Assembly: GCA_022450045.1 (NCBI GenBank)
Contig: JAKURD010000006.1
Span: 62,001-126,000 of the forward strand
Source of the DNA: Gracilimonas sp.
GTDB taxonomy: Bacteria; Bacteroidota; Rhodothermia; Balneolales; Balneolaceae
Reading direction: 5' to 3'
Length of the DNA stretch: 64,000 bases
Shown here: positions 58,013 through 64,000 of the stretch, one piece after another
Numbering within the stretch: position 1 is the first letter of the stretch
Layout: each line of letters opens with the position of its first letter
Notes under the pieces: generated by a model
Told to the model about the DNA's origin: nothing
What the model saw: the letters and a program-made list of their open reading frames with translations, nothing else
Databases searched by the model: none
Position numbers and translations under genes: made by a program

Positions 58013-59098
58013 ATGAAGATTTTTAAACAAATAGTTCTGTTACTCCCTGTTATGTTACTTGCTGAGATAAGCATTGGGAGCTTATTGTATGCACAAAGTA
58101 ATAACTTTTCAGATACTTTAGCAGTCGAAGAAACGGGCAATGATTCTCTGCTATTAGACCAAATTGATTCGTTGCTGAATACTCGATTTTCAAAATTTGA
58201 TTCCCTGGCCGCAAAGCTTGAAAGTGGTGAGAAAGCAACTACTGATTCTCTGGGGCAGCAAATAGAAGGTGATACCCAACAAGCAATTGCACAGCTGGAA
58301 GAAGTGATTTCATGGAAAAAGGTGATTATGATCATTCTTTTCTTTATTGCCACGTTTTATGTAACCATTTTCGTGAGTCAGGTATTGGATAATTTTTCGG
58401 AGCGGATCTCCAGATATCGACTTCGGATTAAACGGATGATCCCCATTTTAAGGGTGGTATTGTGGTCTTTCGCAATTTATGTTGCCATTGCAGGCATCAT
58501 TCAGCCACCATATGCCACCGTGGTTACTGTTATGGCTTCCATTGGTATTGCGGTAGGACTTGCTTCACAGGATGTACTTAAAAACCTTTTTGGAGGGGTA
58601 ATGTTGATCCTTGACCGGCCATTTCAGGTTGGAGATAAAATTCAGTTTCAAGAGCATTACGGTGAAGTATTACAAATTGGTTTAAGATCAAGCCGAATAG
58701 TAACTCCGGGTGATTCCGTGGTTACCATTCCAAACGGGGAATTGATTCGCACTGCGGTCTCAAATGCAAATACAGGGGCTTTGGATTGTCAGGTGATCAC
58801 AGAGATCTATTTGCCTGCTGAATGCCCTGTGGAGGAAGTAAAAGAGATCGCATACAGAGCGGTGATATCTTCAAGATTCGTATATCTGAAGAAGCCCATT
58901 AGTATTATTACAAAAAATGAGATGCATCAACGCCGGTTCATACTAAAGCTGAAAGTAAAAGCATATGTGTTGGATATCCGCTATGAGTTTCCTTTTCAAA
59001 GTGATGTCACGGAGTTGATATTAACTGAACTGAAGAATAAAGGAATCATTCGGGATGAGTCGATTGCGAAAGAAATGGCTGAAGCAAGGCTCGGGTAA
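58013..59098 (+). CDS. MscS-family mechanosensitive channel
   Basis: A 361-aa small-conductance channel protein. A signal peptide (residues 1-27) precedes a coiled-coil-like periplasmic part, then TM helices near 104-122 and 143-162, and the pore helix near 168-194 with GIAVGLASQDVLKNLFGG. The beta domain starts LDRPFQVGDKIQF, with VTIPNGELIRTAVSN, and a cytoplasmic C-terminal domain completes the fold. Such channels release solutes on hypo-osmotic shock. The tight linkage to the upstream ATPase gene suggests added control. Confidence 0.93.
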   Translation: MKIFKQIVLLLPVMLLAEISIGSLLYAQSNNFSDTLAVEETGNDSLLLDQIDSLLNTRFSKFDSLAAKLESGEKATTDSLGQQIEGDTQQAIAQLEEVISWKKVIMIILFFIATFYVTIFVSQVLDNFSERISRYRLRIKRMIPILRVVLWSFAIYVAIAGIIQPPYATVVTVMASIGIAVGLASQDVLKNLFGGVMLILDRPFQVGDKIQFQEHYGEVLQIGLRSSRIVTPGDSVVTIPNGELIRTAVSNANTGALDCQVITEIYLPAECPVEEVKEIAYRAVISSRFVYLKKPISIITKNEMHQRRFILKLKVKAYVLDIRYEFPFQSDVTELILTELKNKGIIRDESIAKEMAEARLG

Positions 59099-59113
59099 AA
59101 TTCAAAGTCTGCT

Positions 59114-59518
59114 CTAAGTGGCAGGTAACAATTTAACCACCTTGTTTTTTGGTTCATAGACAATTCGAAGATCATCTCCGGTATCTTCATCAAACACTTT
59201 TAAGGCGATCTCCTGATTGAATTCGATCTCATCGATTTCGTGAGGTTTTATCATCAAGGGCTCCATGAATTCATCTTCGAGTCTGTGCATGGCTTTTAGC
59301 TCCTCATTAAGAAAGTCCATGTATTCCAGCTTCAGGCTGCCTTCACGCAAAAAAGTTATAATGAGTGAATAAGCTACACTTCCGGCATATGAAAAACGCT
59401 CTTGCAACTGCGAATTAAGCTTACTTATATCTTGTTGTCGTGCATAGAAGTAGAACTTCAGCGCTTTTTCGAATAAAATTTTGTCTCTATCATTCAATAT
59501 CTTTGTAATGGTATCCAT
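59114..59518 (-). CDS. Hypothetical protein, 134 aa
   Basis: A soluble, mostly helical protein with an acidic C-terminal half (LEDEFMEPLMIKPHEIDEIEF). The N-terminal half has FEKALKFYFYARQQDISKLN and FSYAGSVAYSLIITFL. I recognise no family. It is convergent with the MscS gene and divergent from the thioredoxin-like gene. Confidence 0.6.
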   Translation of the reverse strand: MDTITKILNDRDKILFEKALKFYFYARQQDISKLNSQLQERFSYAGSVAYSLIITFLREGSLKLEYMDFLNEELKAMHRLEDEFMEPLMIKPHEIDEIEFNQEIALKVFDEDTGDDLRIVYEPKNKVVKLLPAT

Positions 59519-59561
59519 GTACTGAAGTTAAAACCATTAATTGTAAAAAGTCAGGAGCATT

Positions 59562-60131
59562 ATGTCAGCTACACCATCAACCATGCTGGAAATAGGAACC
59601 GAAGCACCGGATTTCACCCTGCCAAGCGTGAACGGTGGAAACCTTTCACTTAAATATGCCGACCAAAGTAAAGGTTTTGTGGTAATGTTCATTTGCAATC
59701 ATTGCCCTTATGTGTTGCATATAGAAGATGAACTGGTAAAAGCAGCCAATGAATATATTGCAAAAGGGATTGGGTTCATTGCCATAAGTTCGAATGATGT
59801 AGAAAAATATCCGCAAGACAGTCCTGAGAAAATGGCTGAAAAAGGTTATCTTTTCCCATATTTATATGACGAAGATCAGGAAGTTGCGAAAGCATATAAG
59901 GCGGCCTGCACCCCGGATTTATTTGTGTTTGATAAGAATAGAAAGTTGATTTATAGAGGTCAGTTCGATGATAGTCGTCCAAACAATGATAAACCGGTAA
60001 CGGGACGTGATCTCAGGAAGGCATTAGATGCAGTTTTAGCCGGAAAAACGATCCCTGAAGATGAACAAACCCCAAGTATAGGCTGTAACATTAAATGGAA
60101 ACCCGGTAACGAACCGGATTATTTTGGATAA
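59562..60131 (+). CDS. Thioredoxin-family protein (AhpC/TSA-like)
   Basis: The 189-aa protein has APDFTLPSVNGGNLSL at the start and FICNHCPYVLHIEDEL, a CxxC redox motif of the resA/AhpC-like thioredoxin group, with CTPDLFVFDKNRKLIYRGQFDD at the cis-Pro and beta-hairpin region (two stretches). It lacks a signal peptide and is probably cytoplasmic. It is followed 4 bp later by pdxH, so a shared transcript is likely. Confidence 0.9.
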   Translation: MSATPSTMLEIGTEAPDFTLPSVNGGNLSLKYADQSKGFVVMFICNHCPYVLHIEDELVKAANEYIAKGIGFIAISSNDVEKYPQDSPEKMAEKGYLFPYLYDEDQEVAKAYKAACTPDLFVFDKNRKLIYRGQFDDSRPNNDKPVTGRDLRKALDAVLAGKTIPEDEQTPSIGCNIKWKPGNEPDYFG

Positions 60132-60135
60132 ATAA

Positions 60136-60780
60136 ATGAACAAGGAACAATTGCAAAAACTTCGGGAAGATTATTCTAAACACTCATTGGATGAAAGTGA
60201 TGTAGATCCAAGCCCCATCAAACAATTTGAACAGTGGATGGGAGAAGCTCTGAATTCCGAAGTTCCTGAGCCAAATGCAATGACGCTCGCTACGGTTGAT
60301 CATAAAAATAAACCCCACGCCAGGGTAGTTTTACTGAAGGGTATTGAGGATGGGCATTTCATCTTCTATACGAATTACGACAGTGCGAAAGGAAAGGAAT
60401 TAAAGCAAAATCCTAATGCGGCTTTGTGTTTTTTATGGCTTGAATTGGAACGACAAGTAAGAATCGAAGGCCGGGTTGAAAATATCTCAGAAGAAGAAAG
60501 TAAAGCATATTTCAAAAAAAGGCCCTATAAAAGTCAGTTGGGGGCCTTAGCTTCCAATCAAAGTGCAGAAGTGCCAAACAGGGCATTCCTTGAAGATGCA
60601 TTTTCAGAATTAGAGCAAAAGTATGCAGAGGGAGAAGTGCCTAAGCCTGTAAACTGGGGAGGATATAAAGTTATTCCCGAAGCATTAGAATTTTGGCAGG
60701 GACGAAGAAGCAGGCTTCATGATCGCATTAAATATGTGTTCGAAAAAGGAAACTGGATCATAAAAAGACTTTCTCCTTAA
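60136..60780 (+). CDS. pdxH: Pyridoxine/pyridoxamine 5'-phosphate oxidase
   Basis: Makes pyridoxal 5'-phosphate with FMN and oxygen. The 214-aa length is usual. Family motifs are EPNAMTLATVDHKNKPHARV, VLLKGIEDGHFIFYTNYDS, CFLWLELERQVRIEG, ASNQSAEV and the C-terminal FWQGRRSRLHDRIKY, which binds PLP and FMN. It lies between the thioredoxin-like gene and trmB with gaps of 4 and 3 bp. Confidence 0.96.
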   Translation: MNKEQLQKLREDYSKHSLDESDVDPSPIKQFEQWMGEALNSEVPEPNAMTLATVDHKNKPHARVVLLKGIEDGHFIFYTNYDSAKGKELKQNPNAALCFLWLELERQVRIEGRVENISEEESKAYFKKRPYKSQLGALASNQSAEVPNRAFLEDAFSELEQKYAEGEVPKPVNWGGYKVIPEALEFWQGRRSRLHDRIKYVFEKGNWIIKRLSP

Positions 60781-60783
60781 GTA

Positions 60784-61443
60784 ATGCCTAAGATCAAAGA
60801 AAAGCGGATGGAAGAGTTGCCTAAACTCGATAATACGCTTGTTTACACCGATTTCGATGAGCAGAATCCTGCCCCAAAAGGAACGTGGAATTCCCATGTT
60901 TTTGAAAAAGATCAGCCCATAGTTTTAGAGTTAGCCTGTGGAAAGGGGGAATATTCGGTCGGACTTGCAGAGCTTGAACCAGATAAGAATTACGTCGGAA
61001 TTGATATAAAAGGGAACAGAGTTTGGGTAGGTGCTACAGAAGCTTTAGAGAAAGGATTGGATAATGTTCGCTACCTTCGTTGCTTTATAGATCACCTGGA
61101 CCAATTCTTTGGAAAGGACGAAGTTGATGAGGCGTGGATCGTATTTTCCGATCCGTATTTGAAAAAAGAGAGAAAACGACTGACAGCCCCAAAATTTTTA
61201 AAAACCTACCGAAAGGTGATGAAGCCGGATGCGGTCATTCATCTGAAAACAGATAGCGATGTACTTTATGAATACACAAAAGAGACCATAGAACAAGAGG
61301 GACTACAACTTCTGGATGACGATCGTGACGTACACAATAACCGGCCTGATGATCCCAAACTTTCTATCATAACTTATTACGAAGAGATGCACCTGGAAAA
61401 AGGTAAGACGATTAAGTACTTGTCTTTCCGACTGGGTGACTAA
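60784..61443 (+). CDS. trmB: tRNA (guanine-N7)-methyltransferase
   Basis: Methylates G46 in the tRNA variable loop. The 219-aa protein has the SAM motif VLELACGKGEYSVGLAEL, YVGIDIKGNRVW, and the catalytic-region segment WIVFSDPYLKKERKRLTAPKF. That segment differs from the usual PDPWPKKRHHKRR but fits Bacteroidota members. THIRD-motif equivalents HLKTDSDVLYEYT complete the fold. Confidence 0.9.
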   Translation: MPKIKEKRMEELPKLDNTLVYTDFDEQNPAPKGTWNSHVFEKDQPIVLELACGKGEYSVGLAELEPDKNYVGIDIKGNRVWVGATEALEKGLDNVRYLRCFIDHLDQFFGKDEVDEAWIVFSDPYLKKERKRLTAPKFLKTYRKVMKPDAVIHLKTDSDVLYEYTKETIEQEGLQLLDDDRDVHNNRPDDPKLSIITYYEEMHLEKGKTIKYLSFRLGD

Positions 61444-61468
61444 CTCCGATCCCACCTAAAATACGTTG

Positions 61469-61518
61469 CTTGATTTTCATTGTGGAATGGTTAAATTGAA
61501 GTAGTTAACACCGTTAAC
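61469..61518 (+). promoter_or_regulatory. Candidate promoter and TetR operator
   Basis: CTTG at 61469-61472 and TTAAATTG ending at 61498 are about 19 bp apart, near the Bacteroidota -33/-7 spacing. Directly after lies GTTAAC-ACC-GTTAAC (61504-61518), a perfect 6-3-6 dyad ending 11 bp before the TetR ATG. A further GTTAA half-site (61490-61494) overlaps the -7 element. This is a natural place for autorepression. Confidence 0.4.
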
Positions 61519-61529
61519 CAAAAGTAGTA

Positions 61530-62129
61530 ATGAACGAAGAAAACCCACTAAGAGATCAAATTCTGGATATTAGCCGTCACATGCTATTTGAGGATGGATA
61601 TACTTCTTTATCCATGCGAAAGATCGCGAAACAGGCTGATGTTTCAGCAACAAGTATTTATTTGTATTTCGAGAATAAAGACCATCTTCTTCACACATTG
61701 ATCGAAGAATCGGTGGAAGATCTCAGTCTTTTTATTGAATCAAAGGCCTTGCCGGTCACAGAAAATATTGAACGGCTCACGAAGATCATAGAAAGTTATG
61801 TGGACTTCGCCCTTCAGTATCCTGAAAAATACGAGATCATTTATAAGGTCCGGCCGGAATTAATGGCTCGATATCCAAAAGAAAAATTCAGGAAAGCCCG
61901 ACGTGCTTATGAGCTTTTAGTTAAAACAATTGAGGAAAGCGTTTTGGAGGGAGATATGGAAGTGGAAAAGCCTTTAGTTGCAGCCTATTCAATTTGGGCG
62001 CAGCTGCACGGTGTGGTTTCGGTTGTTCTTAATAAAAGGCTGGACAGCCGGATCAATCAAAAACAGTTTATTGAGGATTCCATTGAACATGTAGTTCAGG
62101 GATTCTTGGTACGCACAACAGTATCATAA
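61530..62129 (+). CDS. TetR/AcrR-family transcriptional regulator
   Basis: The 199-aa protein has the TetR DNA-binding domain at residues 7-55, with ILDISRHMLFEDGYTSLSMR and IAKQADVSATSIYLYFENKD. The C-terminal ligand-binding part is helical (VDFALQYPEKYEIIYKVRPEL). It lies 12 bp before a FadE-type acyl-CoA dehydrogenase. A fatty-acid or acyl-CoA sensing role, like other FadR of the TetR type, is inferred from that. Confidence 0.93.
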   Translation: MNEENPLRDQILDISRHMLFEDGYTSLSMRKIAKQADVSATSIYLYFENKDHLLHTLIEESVEDLSLFIESKALPVTENIERLTKIIESYVDFALQYPEKYEIIYKVRPELMARYPKEKFRKARRAYELLVKTIEESVLEGDMEVEKPLVAAYSIWAQLHGVVSVVLNKRLDSRINQKQFIEDSIEHVVQGFLVRTTVS

Positions 62130-62141
62130 AGAGGAGATGTC

Positions 62142-64000
62142 ATGGAAGCAATAATGGAATTATTAGGATTTTTCAGTGAAGTACCGCTCTGGGCCTCGAT
62201 AGGTTCAGCGGTCTTATTAATGTTAATTTTGGGATATACCGGCGCCCCGCTTTGGCTTTGGGCTATCGCGGGTTATGCAGGGTTAGTGGGATTGAATGCC
62301 CCCGCCTGGCTATTTATAACCTATACGGTTTTGGTAGTGGTCTTTAACATCAAGCCGGTTAGGAGAGTGGTGTTGAGTGGCCCAATGATGAAGCTGCTGG
62401 ATGCCATGAATTTCCTTCCTAAGATCTCAGAGACTGAGCAAACGGCAATTGAAGCCGGGAATGTGTGGGTTGAAGGTGAACTGTTCTCCGGAAAGCCAAA
62501 TATGAAACGTATTCTGGAGGAGCCTTATCCTGAGCTTACTGAAGAGGAGCAGGCTTATATGGATGGACCGGTTGAAAAACTATGCGAGATGGTTACCGAC
62601 TGGGACGTTATGGTTCGTAAAGGATTTACAGATGAAGTCTGGGAGTTCATGCGCAAAGAGAAGTTCTTTGGGTTGATCGTGCCAAAAAAATATGGCGGAC
62701 TTGAATTCTCAGCTACAGCCCACAGCGCCATCGTTGCAAAACTGGCTTCGAGATGCGGGCCTTTGGCAACCACGGTAATGGTTCCAAATTCATTAGGCCC
62801 TGCCGAGTTGCTGCTTCACTACGGAACGGATGAGCAGAAAGACCATTATTTGCCTCGCTTAGCATCTGGAAAGGAAATGCCGTGCTTTGGGTTGACTGAA
62901 GCCAATGCAGGTTCTGATGCGGGAAGCATGCGTTCTGAGGGTGTAGTATTTAAAGGAGATGACGGCGAGTTGTATCTCCGCATGAATTTTGAGAAGAGAT
63001 ACATCACTTTAGCAGCCATTTCAACAGTGATTGGTTTAGCATTTAACCTCAAAGATCCGGATCATTTGATAGGGGAAGATGAAAACCGTGGAATTACTTG
63101 TGCGCTTATTCCTTCTGATACGGAAGGGGTTGTTCTTGGTCGTCGCCACGATCCGCTTGGAATTCCATTCTACAATTGCCCAATCGACGGGAAAGATGTT
63201 ATCCTCCCGATCGATGCAATAATCGGTGGAAAAGAGGGAGCCGGCAATGGATGGAGAATGCTGATGGAATCGCTTGCCGTGGGGCGTGGAATTTCACTGC
63301 CGGCACAGAGTTTGGGTGGATCTAAAGTTGCTACCCGAGCAATTGGAGCTTACACTGCCATTCGGAAACAATTTGGATTGAACATCGGGAAGTTTGAGGG
63401 AATCGAAGAGCCGATGGCAAGAATTGGCGGGTACACTTATCTGATGGAAGCCGCCCGAAGATATACAACCGGCGGACTTGACAGCGGCCAAAAACCGGCG
63501 GTGGTTACAGCCATCGCAAAATATAATTTCACCGAACTTGGACGTGAGGTTGTAAATGATGCCATGGATATTGTGGGTGGTGCAGGAATTTCCCGTGGTC
63601 CCCGAAATATTTTTGCGAGCAGTTATACCGCAATGCCTATTGCTATCACAGTTGAGGGGGCAAATATCTTAACACGAACACTCATGATCTTTGGTCAGGG
63701 GGCCATTCGCTGTCATCCCTATGCCTACAACGAAATTGATGCATTGATGAACAAAGACGTGAAGAAATTTGATGACAACTTCTGGAAACATATTGGTCAC
63801 GTTGCTACAAACAAGGTTCGGGCTTTTGTATTAAGTATCACGAGAGGCCGCATTGCCGGCTCTCCGGTAAGCGGGCCTTCCGCTAAATACTTCAGAAAAC
63901 TAGCCTGGACTTCTGCTTCGTTCGCTTTCTTCGCCGACATTGCTTTGGGTTCCTATGGAGGAGCACTCAAAATGAAAGAGAAAATTGCGGGCCGTTATGC
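62142..64000 (+). CDS. fadE: Acyl-CoA dehydrogenase, FadE type, cut by window edge
   Basis: A long frame opens at ATG 62142, preceded by the Shine-Dalgarno-like GAGGAG, and stays open to 64000. The product begins with two to three membrane-type segments (ASIGSAVLLMLILGY, then LFITYTVLVVVFNIKP), as in E. coli FadE. The acyl-CoA dehydrogenase body follows: FGLTEANAGSDAGS, the flavin and substrate region GGKEGAGNGWRMLMESLAVG, VGGAGISRGPRNIF and a Glu in ITVEGANILTRTLMIFGQGA. It catalyses the first step of beta-oxidation. At least 619 residues are in the window. Confidence 0.93.
   Translation, partial: MEAIMELLGFFSEVPLWASIGSAVLLMLILGYTGAPLWLWAIAGYAGLVGLNAPAWLFITYTVLVVVFNIKPVRRVVLSGPMMKLLDAMNFLPKISETEQTAIEAGNVWVEGELFSGKPNMKRILEEPYPELTEEEQAYMDGPVEKLCEMVTDWDVMVRKGFTDEVWEFMRKEKFFGLIVPKKYGGLEFSATAHSAIVAKLASRCGPLATTVMVPNSLGPAELLLHYGTDEQKDHYLPRLASGKEMPCFGLTEANAGSDAGSMRSEGVVFKGDDGELYLRMNFEKRYITLAAISTVIGLAFNLKDPDHLIGEDENRGITCALIPSDTEGVVLGRRHDPLGIPFYNCPIDGKDVILPIDAIIGGKEGAGNGWRMLMESLAVGRGISLPAQSLGGSKVATRAIGAYTAIRKQFGLNIGKFEGIEEPMARIGGYTYLMEAARRYTTGGLDSGQKPAVVTAIAKYNFTELGREVVNDAMDIVGGAGISRGPRNIFASSYTAMPIAITVEGANILTRTLMIFGQGAIRCHPYAYNEIDALMNKDVKKFDDNFWKHIGHVATNKVRAFVLSITRGRIAGSPVSGPSAKYFRKLAWTSASFAFFADIALGSYGGALKMKEKIAGRY

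Overview
The window looks like the chromosome of a Balneolota/Bacteroidota-type marine bacterium (Balneola, Gracilimonas or Rhodohalobacter kind). The protein set points there: a RodZ-like protein, a DUF4296-type lipoprotein, short LeuA, one-ACT IlvA, a fused SdhC cytochrome b, PduO and menaquinone methylation. Most genes have A-rich leaders without a Shine-Dalgarno sequence, and several leaders fit the TTG / TAnnTTTG promoter type. This assignment is inference; the window holds no rRNA or tRNA gene.

Layout. 1-4.5 kb: two exported proteins, an orphan ECF-like sigma factor, a membrane protein and acs. 4.5-11.6 kb: ald, ligA with a rodZ-like gene, comF and a histidine phosphatase. 11.6-15.3 kb: an accessory island with an IS110-like remnant, a lipoprotein, two toxin-antitoxin pairs (one toxin frameshifted) and a DUF6174-type lipoprotein, separated by related dyad elements that resemble integron attC sites. 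15.6-28 kb: housekeeping operons (menG-fabZ-panB-surE; yicC-gmk-rpoZ-coaBC; msrB, glmM, pduO, yigZ) and an internally deleted hydrolase. 28.4-32 kb: sdhCAB. 32-34.8 kb: DUF1059, an aminotransferase, a frameshifted acetyltransferase and a fasciclin protein.

34.8-47.7 kb is a branched-chain amino acid block. On the minus strand lies ilvD-ilvB-ilvN-ilvC-ilvA, preceded by an unannotated 25-codon leader ORF very rich in Ile codons and a strong terminator, which together form a textbook attenuator. On the plus strand lies leuA-leuC-leuD-leuB. A helical-repeat protein gene sits between them. Together they cover Val, Ile and Leu synthesis from pyruvate and threonine.

47.9-64 kb: a TM1410/GH114-like lipoprotein, recQ, coaX, udk, an amidase, a two-gene unit of a 1009-residue P-loop ATPase and an MscS channel, then a thioredoxin-like gene, pdxH and trmB. 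It ends with a TetR regulator directly upstream of a FadE-type acyl-CoA dehydrogenase that runs off the window.

The observations most worth following are the ilv attenuator, the attC-like toxin-antitoxin array and the ATPase-MscS pair. Smaller ones are families of intergenic hairpin repeats, two single-base frameshifts at repeat tracts and a candidate TetR operator. No CRISPR array or complete insertion sequence was seen.
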